Below are positions 1-9,577 of a stretch of DNA of 64,000 nt, piece by piece. Every line of letters starts with the position of its first letter. The first letter of the stretch is position 1. The stretch lies in NCBI GenBank assembly GCA_948440265.1, contig CAOJOK010000001.1, positions 412,187-476,186 on the forward strand, written 5' to 3'. The position numbers were made by a program, and so were the translations under genes. The DNA comes from an uncultured Clostridia bacterium. GTDB lineage: Bacteria; Bacillota; Clostridia; Christensenellales; Pumilibacteraceae. A model generated the notes under the pieces. That model was not told the DNA's origin. It was given only the letters and a program-made list of their open reading frames with translations, and did no database searches.

Positions 1-81
1 AAACCAGTTACAAGGCTTTTTTATATTCTATAATTCCTATCGTCATATTGCTGCGCATAAAAAGTACGGGCGGTATTTGGG

Positions 82-110
82 TTGCTTTTGTTGTGTTAAC
101 GTGGTATAAT
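82..110 (+). promoter_or_regulatory. Promoter of the GNAT gene
   Basis: TTGCTT at 82-87 and a perfect TATAAT at 105-110 are 17 bp apart. The transcript would start near 117 and carry a short leader with a weak GGTGAAG ribosome site just before the ATG at 138. Bases 1-81 show no gene. Confidence 0.6.
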
Positions 111-137
111 GGCTAAAATATATTTCGGCGGTGAAGT

Positions 138-602
138 ATGGAAAAGGTACAAAATTCGGTGAAAATCAGAAGCATAACAAAGGCGGACAGAAGCGCGGTC
201 TTAAAAATGATGGAGCAGTTATACTACTCTCCTGCCGTGCTTTCCGACACTCCGCGCAGTATTTTGGAAAAAAGTCTGGACGACGCAATAAGCGGTCTGC
301 CGCAGATAGAAGGTTACGTCATCGAATACGAAAAGCAGAGCGCGGGATATTCCCTTGTCGCAAAGGGGTATTCCACCGAGTTCGGCGGCATATGCGTACA
401 AATAGAAGACTTATTCGTTTTGCCCGACTTTCGCGGCAAAAGTCTCGGCACTGCGTTTCTGCGCTTTTTGGAGGAAAAGTACAAGGATTCGGCGGCGCTT
501 TTGCGTCTGGAAGTCGAACCGTCCAATGCAAACGCCATTGCCCTATACAGGAAATGCGGTTTGAGCGAGCTTCCTTATACCGAAATGATAAAGAAGTTAT
601 AA
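138..602 (+). CDS. GNAT-family N-acetyltransferase
   Basis: A 154-residue protein of normal length for a single GNAT domain. The acetyl-CoA-binding motif A is visible around residues 92-115 (LFVLPDFRGKSLGTAFL, the Arg/Gln-x-x-Gly-x-Gly/Ala type loop here as RGKSLG). It is followed by the typical C-terminal pattern EVEPSNANAIALYRKCGL (residue after Asn entering a helix, then a Tyr and a Gly-Phe/Leu turn). It should transfer an acetyl group from acetyl-CoA to an amine in the cytosol. The substrate cannot be read from the sequence. It stands alone, upstream of the activator gene, which has its own promoter. The ATG at 138 was chosen for the weak upstream ribosome site; the overlapping frame from 131 is a shadow. 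Confidence 0.85.
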   Translation: MEKVQNSVKIRSITKADRSAVLKMMEQLYYSPAVLSDTPRSILEKSLDDAISGLPQIEGYVIEYEKQSAGYSLVAKGYSTEFGGICVQIEDLFVLPDFRGKSLGTAFLRFLEEKYKDSAALLRLEVEPSNANAIALYRKCGLSELPYTEMIKKL

Positions 603-622
603 GGGCGGTTTCCTTTGTTTAA

Positions 623-651
623 TTGACAAAAACGGCGCGATTTGATATACT
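623..651 (+). promoter_or_regulatory. Promoter of the activator gene
   Basis: TTGACA at 623-628 and TATACT at 646-651 with a 17-bp spacer. The ATG at 685 follows a leader of about 27 nt containing AAAGGAA as ribosome site. Confidence 0.75.
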
Positions 652-684
652 TAACAGCGTATAAACACACCAAAGGAACATTCA

Positions 685-3600
685 ATGAAAAAATATTCTA
701 TCGGTTTGGACGTTGGGTCCACGACTATCAAGACCGCCGTGCTGGACGAAAGCGGAAAGCTGTTATATTCGAGTTACGAACGCCACTATTCCGACATCAA
801 AGCCACGCTGGCGAAAGTTCTCAAAACCGTTCTGGCAAAGTATGACGATTTTTCGCTGTGCGTTACGGGCAGCGGCGGCATATCGGTTTCGCAATGGCTG
901 GGAATTCCGTTCGTTCAGGAAGTCATAGCCGGCGTGGAAGCAATCAAGCGGCTCATTCCGCAGACCGACGTCGCCATAGAACTCGGCGGCGAGGACGCCA
1001 AAATAACCTACATAAAAGGCGGTTTGGAACAGCGAATGAACGGCACTTGCGCAGGCGGCACGGGTGCGTTCATCGACCAGATGGCAAGTCTTTTGAACAC
1101 CGACGCTTCCGGACTTAACGAGCTTGCCAAGCAGGCGACAATCATATACCCCATTGCTTCGCGCTGCGGCGTATTCGCAAAATCGGACATTCAGCCGCTC
1201 ATAAACGACGGCGCGAAAAAAGCCGATATCGCCGCGTCGGTATTTCAATCGGTAGTCAATCAGACCATTTCCGGTCTGGCGTGCGGCAAGCCCATTAAGG
1301 GCAAAGTTGCATTTCTCGGCGGTCCGCTGCACTTTCTGACGGAGCTCGGCAAACGGTTTACCGAAACGCTTCAACCGGAATCCGCCATCTTCCCCGAAAA
1401 CTCGCAGGTGTTCAACGCAATCGGCGCGGCATATTCTTCGGACAAGGTATTCGGCGCAAAAGAGCTTTTGCAAAAAGTGGACGAGCTGTCCGCGCTCAAC
1501 GTCAAGGAAGTGGAACGCCTGCCCGCCCTGTTCGATTCGCCCGAAGAACTCGAAGCGTTCAGGGCGCGGCACGCAAAGACTAAAATCAAGTTTGCCGACA
1601 TAAAAACGCACAAGGGCGTGTGCTTTATGGGTATAGACGCAGGGTCTACCACGACGAAAGTCGCGCTTATCGACAGCGACGGCGGCTTGCTGTATTCCTA
1701 TTACGGAAGCAACAGCGGCGACCCTCTTGCCACTGTCACCGCGGTGCTGAAAGAGATTTACACGCTTTTGCCGCAGGACGCTTTCATAGGCAGAGCCACG
1801 GTTACGGGATACGGCGAACAGCTTATCAAGACGGCGTTGAATCTCGACGACGGCGAAATAGAAACTATGGCGCACCAGACTGCCGCAGGATATATTCTCC
1901 CCGGCGTGGAGTTTGTTCTCGACATAGGCGGACAGGATATGAAGTGTCTGAAAATCAAGAACGGCGTCATACACGACATACTTTTGAACGAAGCGTGTTC
2001 GTCGGGTTGCGGCTCGTTTATAGAAACATTTGCGTCCGCTCTCGGTATGAGCGCGGCGGAATTTGCGCAGAAGGGACTGGAATCCTCCTCTCCCGTCGAC
2101 CTCGGTTCGCGCTGTACGGTATTTATGAATTCGCGCGTCAAACAGGCGCAGAAGGAAGGCGCGTCGGTCGCAGACATTTCCGCAGGGCTTGCCTATTCCG
2201 TCGTGAAGAACGCTCTGTTCAAAGTCATTAAGATGCGCGACAGCGCGCAGATGGGCGAAAAAATCATAGTTCAGGGCGGCACGTTTCTCAACGAATCCGT
2301 GCTTCGCGCGTTCGAACTCATATCGGGCAGAGAGGTCGTAAGACCGGACCAGGCAGGGCTTATGGGGGCTTACGGCTGTGCGCTTATAAGCCGCAAAAAC
2401 TACGACGGTGTAAGAAGCGGCATAAAGTCTGCGAGCGAATTAGACAGCTTTACCGCCGTCAAAAGCAATCGCCGCTGCGAAAAGTGCGGCAATCACTGTC
2501 TTTTGACTATAACGAAGTTCTCCGACGGCAGAGAATTTATCACTAACAACCGCTGTGAACGCGGCGCGGGAAAGGATGTGGAAAAGAAGATTCTGCCGCC
2601 GAATTTATTTGCTTTTAAATATAAGCGGCTGTTTTCCCATTACGCTCCGCTGCCGCTTAAAGACGCAAAGCGCGGAGTCGTGGGTATACCGCGCGTTCTG
2701 AACATTTACGAAAACTATCCGTTCTGGTTTACCTTCTTCACGCGGCTCGGATACCGCGTCGAGCTTTCGCCGCGCTCGTCGCGCGACATATACAATCTCG
2801 GCATAGACACTATGCCGTCGGAGTCGGTATGTTACCCTGCAAAGCTCGTGCACGGACACATTACGGCACTTGTGAACAAGGGAATCAATTTCATATTCTA
2901 TCCCTGTCTGCCGTATGAACTCATAGAGGACGAAAGCGCGAACAATCATTACAACTGCCCTATCGTATCCACATATCCCGAAGTCATAAAGAACAATATG
3001 GACGAGGTGTTTGCAGGCGGCGAAAATAAAATCGTGTTCAAGGCTCCGTTTCTGCCGTTCTCCAATCCCGAAAGAATGGTCGAGAGGTTGTGCGAAGAAT
3101 TCCCCGATATAAATAAGGGCGAAATCAAGAAAGCCGTCAAAGCCGCTTACGAAGAAGTCGAGCATTTCAAAAGCGACATTCGCAAGGAAGGCGAACGCGT
3201 CGTAAAGGAACTGAACGAAAACGGCGGACGCGGCATAGTGCTTGCGGGACGCCCCTATCACGTCGACCCCGAAATCAATCACGGCATACCCGAAATGATA
3301 AACTCTTACGGTTTTGCCGTTCTTACCGAGGACAGCGTTGCCCACCTCGACCGAGTACAGCGTCCGATACGCGTGGTGGACCAGTGGATGTATCACTCGC
3401 GGCTGTACAGTGCGGCGAACTTCGTGCGCAAAACCGACAATCTCGAACTTGTGCAATTGAACTCTTTCGGCTGCGGCTTGGACGCCGTTACGACCGACCA
3501 GGTTCAGGAGCTTATGGAAGAAGCCAACAAGCTATACACCGTGCTCAAAATCGACGAAGTGAACAATCTCGGTGCGGCGAGAATACGCGTGCGCTCGCTT

Positions 3601-5004
3601 ATCGCCGTGCTCAACGAGCGGCGGATAAAGGACATACACGCGCTGACGAAGCTGCCGCCCCCTGTGGAAAGAGTTATTTTCACACCGGAAATGCGCGCGA
3701 AATACACCATAATCGCGCCGCAAATATCCCCCATTCACCTGCGGATTTTGCAGGAGTCGCTGAACAGCTACGGATATAATCTCGAAGTGCTCCCCGAATC
3801 GCCCACTGCGGTGGAAACGGGTCTGAAATATGTAAACAACGACGCCTGCTACCCCACCATTCTGACGGTCGGGCAAATCATAGACGCGCTTTTATCGGGC
3901 AAATACGACGTCAACAGCACGGCTGTCATACTCACCCAGACGGGCGGCGGCTGTCGAGCGACGAACTATATAGCTATGCTTCGAAAGGCGCTTCGGCAGA
4001 CCAATATGGCGCAGGTACCCGTCATATCGCTGAACTTCGTGGGTATGGAAAAGAACCCCGGATTCAAGCTGTCGGTGCCGCTCGTTATGTCTATGCTGCA
4101 CGGGCTGTTATACGGCGATTTGCTTATGCGGTGTCTGTATAAGGTGCGCCCCTATGAAAAAGTCAAGGGCAGTGCGGACGAGCTGTACGAGAAGTGGAAC
4201 GGCATTATCTGCAACGATATGAGAAACCGCAAAAACCACTTCAAAAAATATGCGCCGCAGATAGTCAGGGAATTCGACGAACTGCCCGTCACGGACGAAA
4301 TACGCCCGAGAGTGGGTATCGTCGGAGAGATACTCGTGAAGTTCCACCCCGTCGCAAACAATCAAGCCGTATCGCTTATAGAGCGCGAAGGCGGCGAAGC
4401 GGTGGTCCCCGACCTTCTCGACTTCTTTATGTACAATATGTACAACGCCACCACCCGATATGAAATTTTGGACGGCACAAAGACAAAGAAGCTTATAAAC
4501 AATCTCGGCATATGGTTTGTGGAAAAACTGCGAAAGCCTATGACGAAGGCTTTGAAAGGCACGAAGTTCGGCGCGCCCGCGCACATAGCCAAGATGGCGA
4601 AGCTCGCGAAAAAGGTCGTCAGTCCTGCGAATATGAGCGGCGAAGGCTGGTTCTTGACCGCGGAAATGCTGGAACTCATCGAAAGCGGCGTCGGCAATAT
4701 TATCTGTATGCAACCGTTTGCCTGTCTGCCCAATCACGTCACGGGCAAGGGCGTTATGAAAGAAATCAAAAAGCAGAACCCCACCGCCAACATAGTTGCC
4801 GTCGACTATGACCCAGGCGCGAGCGAAGTCAATCAAATAAACCGCATTAAGCTTATGATGAGCGTGGCTTTCTCCAATCTCAAAGGCGAACAGACGCAGA
4901 CGCTTGAGCTTACCGATACGGACGAAAAGCCGAGCGTGGGCAGCGACTGCTGCGGCGGCTGCGAACCGCTTAAAGAAGCGGCGGCGACGCAGGACGAAAA
5001 TTGA
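685..5004 (+). CDS. 2-hydroxyacyl-CoA dehydratase activator-like protein (duplicated BadF/HgdC ATPase plus DUF2229)
   Basis: A 1439-residue cytosolic protein. Residues 1-255 and about 312-565 are two ASKHA-fold ATPase domains of the BadF/BadG/BcrA/HgdC family, each opening with GLDVGSTT or [10 protein letters not shown]. Each has the two family cysteines that bind a bridging [4Fe-4S] cluster in HgdC: NGTCAGGTG (about 119) with SRCGVF (about 159), and NEACSSGCG (about 435) with SRCTVF (about 475). A CxxC ribbon follows near residue 597. From about 660 to the end lies a DUF2229/HgdB-like region with GGGCRATNY near 1087. A cysteine-rich tail (DCCGGCEPL) closes the protein. Family members of 1400-1500 residues are common in anaerobes. 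By homology it drives ATP-dependent low-potential electron transfer, but no dehydratase subunits are adjacent, so its partner is unknown. Confidence 0.9.
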   Translation: MKKYSIGLDVGSTTIKTAVLDESGKLLYSSYERHYSDIKATLAKVLKTVLAKYDDFSLCVTGSGGISVSQWLGIPFVQEVIAGVEAIKRLIPQTDVAIELGGEDAKITYIKGGLEQRMNGTCAGGTGAFIDQMASLLNTDASGLNELAKQATIIYPIASRCGVFAKSDIQPLINDGAKKADIAASVFQSVVNQTISGLACGKPIKGKVAFLGGPLHFLTELGKRFTETLQPESAIFPENSQVFNAIGAAYSSDKVFGAKELLQKVDELSALNVKEVERLPALFDSPEELEAFRARHAKTKIKFADIKTHKGVCFMGIDAGSTTTKVALIDSDGGLLYSYYGSNSGDPLATVTAVLKEIYTLLPQDAFIGRATVTGYGEQLIKTALNLDDGEIETMAHQTAAGYILPGVEFVLDIGGQDMKCLKIKNGVIHDILLNEACSSGCGSFIETFASALGMSAAEFAQKGLESSSPVDLGSRCTVFMNSRVKQAQKEGASVADISAGLAYSVVKNALFKVIKMRDSAQMGEKIIVQGGTFLNESVLRAFELISGREVVRPDQAGLMGAYGCALISRKNYDGVRSGIKSASELDSFTAVKSNRRCEKCGNHCLLTITKFSDGREFITNNRCERGAGKDVEKKILPPNLFAFKYKRLFSHYAPLPLKDAKRGVVGIPRVLNIYENYPFWFTFFTRLGYRVELSPRSSRDIYNLGIDTMPSESVCYPAKLVHGHITALVNKGINFIFYPCLPYELIEDESANNHYNCPIVSTYPEVIKNNMDEVFAGGENKIVFKAPFLPFSNPERMVERLCEEFPDINKGEIKKAVKAAYEEVEHFKSDIRKEGERVVKELNENGGRGIVLAGRPYHVDPEINHGIPEMINSYGFAVLTEDSVAHLDRVQRPIRVVDQWMYHSRLYSAANFVRKTDNLELVQLNSFGCGLDAVTTDQVQELMEEANKLYTVLKIDEVNNLGAARIRVRSLIAVLNERRIKDIHALTKLPPPVERVIFTPEMRAKYTIIAPQISPIHLRILQESLNSYGYNLEVLPESPTAVETGLKYVNNDACYPTILTVGQIIDALLSGKYDVNSTAVILTQTGGGCRATNYIAMLRKALRQTNMAQVPVISLNFVGMEKNPGFKLSVPLVMSMLHGLLYGDLLMRCLYKVRPYEKVKGSADELYEKWNGIICNDMRNRKNHFKKYAPQIVREFDELPVTDEIRPRVGIVGEILVKFHPVANNQAVSLIEREGGEAVVPDLLDFFMYNMYNATTRYEILDGTKTKKLINNLGIWFVEKLRKPMTKALKGTKFGAPAHIAKMAKLAKKVVSPANMSGEGWFLTAEMLELIESGVGNIICMQPFACLPNHVTGKGVMKEIKKQNPTANIVAVDYDPGASEVNQINRIKLMMSVAFSNLKGEQTQTLELTDTDEKPSVGSDCCGGCEPLKEAAATQDEN

Positions 5005-5055
5005 TTTTTACAAGCGGCAATTCGCACAGGAATTAAAAGATTGCATAATTTAATT

Positions 5056-5649
5056 TCAAGTATATAATTTTTTTAAGTGATATGAAAAGCCTTGTCTTGA
5101 CATACCAACCAAAAAAGCGGCTTGCTTTTGAGAAAGCAAACCGCTTTTATATTGTTTTACAACCGCTAAAAACTGTTTTGTGTATTGTGTTTTAGGTCGT
5201 CCGAATTTAACGCCTTTCGCCCGCGCCGTTTTTATTCCTTCCGCTTGCCGCGCCTTTATGTTCGTGCGCTCGTTTTCGGCAACGAAAGAGAGTATCTGCA
5301 AAACAATGTCCGATATAAATTTGCCTATCAGAGTATCTTTTTTCACGCGCGTATCTAATAGCGGCATATCCAAAACTAAAATATCCGCTTTTATGCCGTT
5401 TACAATTCTATCCCACTCAAAAATAATCTCGTCGTAATTGCGCCCCAAACGGTCTATCGACTTAATAATGAGTAAATCGCCGCTTTTCAAAGTGGATATT
5501 AGCCGTTTGTATGCGGCGCGTTCAAAGTCCTTGCCGCTTTTCTTTTCGGCAAAAATATTCCGCTCCGAAACTCCGAACTTAATAAATTCCGCAATTTGTC
5601 TGTCAAGATTTTGGTCTTTTGCGGAAACGCGCCCGTATGCGTATTCCAT
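5056..5649 (-). CDS. Serine recombinase / resolvase family protein
   Basis: A 197-residue protein with the resolvase/invertase catalytic domain: YGRVSAKDQN at residues 5-14 carries the nucleophilic Ser9, and LLIIKSIDRLGRN near residue 68 holds the conserved Asp-Arg-x-Gly-Arg. A long helix with NERTNIKARQAEGIKTA follows, then a short HTH (LSQKQAAFLVGMSRQGFSYH) at the C-terminus. This is the usual size for a small site-specific DNA invertase or resolvase. The start follows AAGGAG, which sits in one arm of an inverted repeat (5663-5685). No invertible segment or res site is obvious, though the neighbouring lipoprotein region has short direct repeats. A terminator-like hairpin lies inside its last 40 codons. 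Confidence 0.9.
   Translation of the reverse strand: MEYAYGRVSAKDQNLDRQIAEFIKFGVSERNIFAEKKSGKDFERAAYKRLISTLKSGDLLIIKSIDRLGRNYDEIIFEWDRIVNGIKADILVLDMPLLDTRVKKDTLIGKFISDIVLQILSFVAENERTNIKARQAEGIKTARAKGVKFGRPKTQYTKQFLAVVKQYKSGLLSQKQAAFLVGMSRQGFSYHLKKLYT
5111..5150. terminator. Hairpin with T-runs on both sides
   Basis: AAAGCGG-TTGCTTT pairs with AAAGCAA-CCGCTTT, with T-rich flanks in both directions. It can end transcription of the large activator gene on the plus strand. On the minus strand it lies within the last codons of the recombinase. Confidence 0.6.
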
Positions 5650-5662
5650 AATATAAAAAACT

Positions 5663-5685
5663 CCTTATAGCGTGATACTATAAGG
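5663..5685. promoter_or_regulatory. Inverted repeat over the recombinase ribosome site
   Basis: CCTTATAG (5663-5670) and CTATAAGG (5678-5685) form a perfect 8-bp inverted repeat with a 7-nt centre. On the minus strand one arm overlaps the AAGGAG of the recombinase. It could be an operator, a recombination site, or an RNA hairpin masking the ribosome site. Confidence 0.5.
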
Positions 5686-5706
5686 ATACCGAAAAAGCAA
5701 ATAAAA

Positions 5707-5831
5707 GTACACTTTATTTTGCATAGGCGAAAACGGCTTAATTTTGCCTTTTTGCCCTTATATTTTATCATATTTACACTATAAATGCAAGAAAAAGCAA
5801 GGCAAAAAAATGTGTACTTTATTTTGCATAG
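5707..5831. repeat. Short direct repeats upstream of the lipoprotein
   Basis: The 16-nt core ACTTTATTTTGCATAG occurs at 5711-5726 and again at 5816-5831, each preceded by GTAC or GTGT. The copies bracket an A/T-rich 90-nt segment that probably holds the promoter of the downstream lipoprotein. Confidence 0.6.
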
Positions 5832-5857
5832 CAAATAACTTTTTCGGGGTGTTTTTT

Positions 5858-7027
5858 ATGAAAAGAACTTTCAAATTTTTACCGCTTATTTTATGCGCCG
5901 TTATGGGCTTGGCGGTCTTTCTTTCCGCTTGCGGCGATAACAACCAAACTACGCCGCCCGCACACGAACACACATTTGCAACCGTTTGGACAAACGACGA
6001 TACACACCATTGGTATGCCGCTACTTGCGAACACACCGACCAAATAAAAGACAAAGCGGCGCACAATTTTGACGGCGGCGAAACTTGCATTGTCTGCAAC
6101 TATACAAAACCGCACAAACACACTTTTGCGACTACTTGGACGACGGACGGCACTCACCATTGGTATGCCGCTACTTGCGAACACACCGACCAAATAAAAG
6201 ACAAAGCGGCGCACAATTTTGACGGCGGCGAAACTTGCAAGGTATGTAATTATACAAAGCCGCACGAACACACATTTGCAACCGTTTGGACGAACGACGA
6301 AACATACCATTGGTATGCCGCTACTTGCGAACATACAAACGAAACGAAAGACAAAGCCGCGCACGATTTCAACGGTAATAAATGCACCGTCTGCGACTAC
6401 GAAAAACCGCTTACTTGGGACGATATTTCAAACGAGCAAATTTTGAATTTGTTTAATGAAAAACTTACCTTAAAAGCCGCACAAAATATTTACGCTGATT
6501 ATGGTTGGGATATTAACGAAAATAATGTTACAAATGCGACTTGGTATGTTAGTAAAGACAGGGATATATCAACTGCAAATTTAGTGTTTACTTATATGAG
6601 AGGTCAAAAATCGCATTATATCAATCTTTGTAAAGTTGAATTTGCTACTCCTTTAACGCCGCAAAACATACAAGATAAAAATATAGGTGTACCTACTTGT
6701 ACAAGTTTATATATGAAAAATATAGATGCGGCAATTCAAGAACAACGCACGGCATTGACAAACGCAATTTGCGACACCTTATTCGGCGCAAAAACGGGCG
6801 CAACAAGATACATTATTGATAATGGCAGAAATGAACTTGACCCACAGATGAGTGATGTTTCAAGATTTACTGTGATTGAAATAACGGAAAATGTCATACA
6901 AGAAAAATCTATTAAAATTAAATATGCAAACAATGACGCAGATTTAATTTCAAAACTTGCAACGGAAAATAATTATGCCGTTTACGGCGACGATAAAAAT
7001 ATTGCTATCACGGGTGAAAAGTTATGA
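5858..7027 (+). CDS. Secreted lipoprotein with three 50-residue CxxC repeats
   Basis: A 389-residue protein. The chosen ATG at 5858 gives a clear lipoprotein signal peptide (MKRTFKFLPLILCAVMGLAVFLSAC, lipobox LSAC) and follows GGGGT; the longer frame from 5744 would bury this signal. Three tandem repeats of exactly 150 bp follow, each with H-x-H-TFAT-x-W, HHWYAATCEH and a C-x-x-C-x-Y-x-KP end, as seen in Bacillota surface proteins. Repeats 1 and 2 share 85 identical bases (6005-6089 and 6155-6239). The C-terminal 200 residues match no family I know and are more A/T-rich than the repeats, suggesting a different origin. It should be anchored outside the membrane. The stop overlaps the start of a small ORF (ATGA). 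Confidence 0.85.
   Translation: MKRTFKFLPLILCAVMGLAVFLSACGDNNQTTPPAHEHTFATVWTNDDTHHWYAATCEHTDQIKDKAAHNFDGGETCIVCNYTKPHKHTFATTWTTDGTHHWYAATCEHTDQIKDKAAHNFDGGETCKVCNYTKPHEHTFATVWTNDETYHWYAATCEHTNETKDKAAHDFNGNKCTVCDYEKPLTWDDISNEQILNLFNEKLTLKAAQNIYADYGWDINENNVTNATWYVSKDRDISTANLVFTYMRGQKSHYINLCKVEFATPLTPQNIQDKNIGVPTCTSLYMKNIDAAIQEQRTALTNAICDTLFGAKTGATRYIIDNGRNELDPQMSDVSRFTVIEITENVIQEKSIKIKYANNDADLISKLATENNYAVYGDDKNIAITGEKL
5975..6410 (+). repeat. Three 150-bp tandem coding repeats
   Basis: The period is exact: CACCATTGG or its variant lies at 6005, 6155 and 6305. Identity is highest between units 1 and 2, so copy number may vary between strains by slippage or recombination. Confidence 0.85.
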
Positions 7028-7125
7028 GCGAATTTGACGAAACCGAAAAATTAGACGGACGGCAAACGGCAATTATCAGAGCCATAGCGGAAAACGAAGC
7101 CGCTAAAAGCGCAACGAAGCAATAA
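7024..7125 (+). CDS. Small 33-residue ORF translationally coupled to the lipoprotein
   Basis: ATG at 7024 overlaps the lipoprotein stop in an ATGA arrangement. The product starts MSEFDETEKLDGRQ and ends AAKSATKQ: highly charged, helical, without signal or membrane segment. The overlap suggests coupled translation, but no family is recognised and it could be non-functional. Confidence 0.4.
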   Translation: MSEFDETEKLDGRQTAIIRAIAENEAAKSATKQ

Positions 7126-7179
7126 CGGGCTATTTTTCACAGAGATAAAGCACTATTAAAAAGCAAATAACCATACAAA

Positions 7180-7215
7180 AAAACCTGCTTTCGGGAGCAA
7201 TCAAAAGCAGGTTTT
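7180..7215. terminator. Bidirectional terminator
   Basis: A 12-bp stem (7180-7191 with 7204-7215, core CCTGCTTT/AAAGCAGG) flanked by A-run and T-run separates the convergent lipoprotein and amidohydrolase genes. Confidence 0.8.
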
Positions 7216-7267
7216 AATTTTAAAATGTATATTATAAAAGCGCCCTGCCCTGCAAGACATAATTTCA

Positions 7268-8062
7268 TTATATACCGTTTAACAGGTTGAGAGCGTTTTT
7301 ATAAAAAATCAAATCCAGCGTGTTTTTGTCTTTCACGAAGCCGCGCATTTCTTCGACTTCGGTCTGCTGGTTCTGCCACGGGGTGTCCGTGCCGAACAGA
7401 ATTTTATCTCTGCCGTGGCGGTCTATGAACTCGTCTATTCTTTCCTGCGGCAGAAATTTGAAGCCGAACGAAGTGTCTACAAACACATTCTTTCCGACGA
7501 CGTACTTAAACACGTCGTCCCACATATCCTGTCCGCCGAGATGTGCGCCGACGATTTTCGCGCCGTCGAAGTCGGAAGCGAACCTTGCGAACATTTCGGG
7601 CGTACACATATATTTTTCCCGAAGAACGAGGTCGTGACCGCAGTGGAAAATCATTATCATATCTTCTTTTGCAATCGCCTCGTACAGCGGATAGACCGCC
7701 CTGTCGTCCACGGCAAAGCCCTGATAGTCGGGATGAAACTTTATGCCCTTGACGCCGCTGTGCTTCAAGCGTTTGATTTCTTCCGCGTAATCCGTGCAGT
7801 TCGGATGCACGGAGCCGAAAGAGATAAAGCCGTCTTCCCCATTCGACGCTATCGCCCAATCGTTGACGCTGTGCGTCTGGTGCGGATTTGTGGCGATATT
7901 GCAAATCACGGATACGTCTATGCCTGCCCTTGCCATAGACGCTTTTAAACCGCCGAGCGTGCCGTCGAAATGCGGCGGATAGAGAGAGTGCCGCGCAAGA
8001 TTTTCCATTGCTTTCGGGGCGAGAGCGTCGTTGAAACAGTGCGTATGAAAATCTATTATCAT
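7268..8062 (-). CDS. Amidohydrolase family metal-dependent hydrolase (amidohydrolase_2 / TIM-barrel)
   Basis: A 264-residue protein. The ATG at 8062 follows AAGGAGATAGCCC and gives the family N-terminus MIIDFHTHCFND with the HxH metal ligands; the frame extending to 8368 has no such support. Further family marks are IKFHPDYQGF, the metal-binding H in MIIFHCGHD, and the C-terminal D in LFGTDTPWQN. It resembles the Amidohydrolase_2 group (decarboxylases and lactonases of the ACMSD/TatD-like kind). The substrate is unknown. It is a single gene divergent from purA, with its own promoter. Confidence 0.85.
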   Translation of the reverse strand: MIIDFHTHCFNDALAPKAMENLARHSLYPPHFDGTLGGLKASMARAGIDVSVICNIATNPHQTHSVNDWAIASNGEDGFISFGSVHPNCTDYAEEIKRLKHSGVKGIKFHPDYQGFAVDDRAVYPLYEAIAKEDMIMIFHCGHDLVLREKYMCTPEMFARFASDFDGAKIVGAHLGGQDMWDDVFKYVVGKNVFVDTSFGFKFLPQERIDEFIDRHGRDKILFGTDTPWQNQQTEVEEMRGFVKDKNTLDLIFYKNALNLLNGI

Positions 8063-8097
8063 TCGGGCTATCTCCTTTTGTTTTTCGCGATATTCGT

Positions 8098-8127
8098 ATT
8101 GTACCACTTCGGTCGCCTGTCGGTCAA
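8098..8127 (-). promoter_or_regulatory. Promoter of the amidohydrolase gene
   Basis: On the minus strand TTGACC (8127-8122) and TACAAT (8103-8098) with an 18-bp spacer. Confidence 0.6.
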
Positions 8128-8164
8128 GCAACTGCGAAAAGTTTTCGTTTGGAGCGTTCAACGG

Positions 8165-8193
8165 TTGACTAAAAATGCAAATTGCTCTATAAT
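8165..8193 (+). promoter_or_regulatory. Promoter of purA
   Basis: TTGACT (8165-8170), 17 bp, perfect TATAAT (8188-8193). The 46-nt leader ends in TCGGAGGA before the ATG. I see no purine riboswitch core here. Confidence 0.8.
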
Positions 8194-8245
8194 GATAAGG
8201 TGTTCGCGATTTTTGCGGACAAAAGCATTTTCGGAGGATATTACT

Positions 8246-9517
8246 ATGGCAACCGTAGCACTTGTGGGAACTCAATGGGGCGATGAGGGCAAGGGTAAAA
8301 TTATAGACATACTTGCCGCGAAAGCCGATATGGTCGTGCGCGCACAGGGCGGCAACAATGCCGGTCACACTGTGGTAAGCGGCGGCGAGACTTATAAACT
8401 GCGGCTTGTACCGAGCGGAATACTTTATGAAAACTGCGACTGCATAATCGCAGGCGGCGTGGTGGTCGACCCCAAGGCTTTACTTAAAGAGCTTAAAGAC
8501 CTGACCGACAAGGGCGTGAAAATCGACAGACTGCGCATAGACGAGCGCGCGCACGTCATTCTGCCCTATCATTTGAAGATTGACGCTTTGAGCGAGAAAG
8601 CTCGCGGCAAGGGCGATATAGGCACGACGGGCAGAGGCATAGGTCCCTGCTATACCGACCAAGCCGAACGCAGCGGAATCAGAATGTATGACTTCATACA
8701 TCTCGACGTTTTCAAGAAAAAACTTGCCGAGCGCGTAAAAGCCAAAAACGAAATCATAACGAAGGTATACGGCGAACCGCCTTTGAATGCCGACGAAATT
8801 TACGAAGAATACAAAGAGTATTCCGAAACATTGAAAAAGTACGTTGCGGACACGTCCGTTCTCGTGTATGACGCAATCAAGTCAAAAAAGAGCGTTCTGC
8901 TCGAAGGCGCGCAGGGCACTCTGCTCGATTTGGGCTTCGGCACATATCCGTACGTCACAAGCTCGCACCCCATAAGCGGCGGCTTCTGCATAGGCGCAGG
9001 CATAGGTCCCACGGCGATTGACGAGTGTATAGGCGTGGCGAAGGCATATACGACGAGAGTCGGAAAAGGTCCTTTCCCCACCGAGCTCGACGACGAAGTC
9101 GGAGAAAAAATCCGCACGGTCGGTGCGGAGTTCGGCACCGTCACGGGCAGACCGCGCCGCTGCGGCTGGCTGGACGCCGTCATACTCCGCCTTGCGGTGC
9201 GTTTAAACGGCTTGACGTCGCTTTCCTTAAACAAACTCGATACGCTTTCGGGAATAGACGAGTTGAAGGTTTGCGTGGCATACGAGTGCGACGGGCGGCG
9301 CATAGAGCACTTCCCTGCCGACATCGACGAGCTGGAAAAGTGCAAGCCCGTTTATGAAACGGTGAAGGGTTGGAGCGAGGATATAAGCGGCGCAAAGAAG
9401 TTCGGAGACCTTCCAAAAAACGCGCAGAAGTATGTGGAGTATGTGGAAAAGCAAATCGGCTGCCGCATATCTATAATCGGCGTCGGTCCCGACCGCACGC
9501 AGTGCATTTACAGATAA
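8246..9517 (+). CDS. purA: Adenylosuccinate synthetase
   Basis: A 423-residue enzyme of normal length that joins IMP and aspartate using GTP, the first step of AMP synthesis. The N-terminal GTP-binding glycine loop with the catalytic Asp (GTQWGDEGKGK) and GGNNAGHTV are intact. So are GTTGRGIGPCYTDQA, the switch-like VTSSHPISGGFCIGAG, and the C-terminal GVGPDRTQCI. The ATG at 8246 follows TCGGAGGA; the upstream frame from 7970 would overlap the divergent gene and lacks family sequence. It is monocistronic, between its own promoter and a strong terminator. Confidence 0.98.
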   Translation: MATVALVGTQWGDEGKGKIIDILAAKADMVVRAQGGNNAGHTVVSGGETYKLRLVPSGILYENCDCIIAGGVVVDPKALLKELKDLTDKGVKIDRLRIDERAHVILPYHLKIDALSEKARGKGDIGTTGRGIGPCYTDQAERSGIRMYDFIHLDVFKKKLAERVKAKNEIITKVYGEPPLNADEIYEEYKEYSETLKKYVADTSVLVYDAIKSKKSVLLEGAQGTLLDLGFGTYPYVTSSHPISGGFCIGAGIGPTAIDECIGVAKAYTTRVGKGPFPTELDDEVGEKIRTVGAEFGTVTGRPRRCGWLDAVILRLAVRLNGLTSLSLNKLDTLSGIDELKVCVAYECDGRRIEHFPADIDELEKCKPVYETVKGWSEDISGAKKFGDLPKNAQKYVEYVEKQIGCRISIIGVGPDRTQCIYR

Positions 9518-9534
9518 GCAACTTAAATACAAAA

Positions 9535-9569
9535 CAGCGACTGCTTTGAAATGCGGTCGCTGTTTTTTT
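9535..9569 (+). terminator. Rho-independent terminator of purA
   Basis: CAGCGAC (9535-9541) pairs with GTCGCTG (9556-9562), followed by seven T. Confidence 0.9.
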
Positions 9570-9577
9570 GTCGTTTT

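Noticed and set aside
763..1974. A 403-codon minus-strand frame inside the activator gene
   Set aside because: Shadow of the strongly conserved plus-strand BadF-type coding sequence; no family motifs.
7970..8245. N-terminal extension of PurA from 7970
   Set aside because: It overlaps the divergent amidohydrolase start and both promoters. The family N-terminus begins at 8246 after a good ribosome site.
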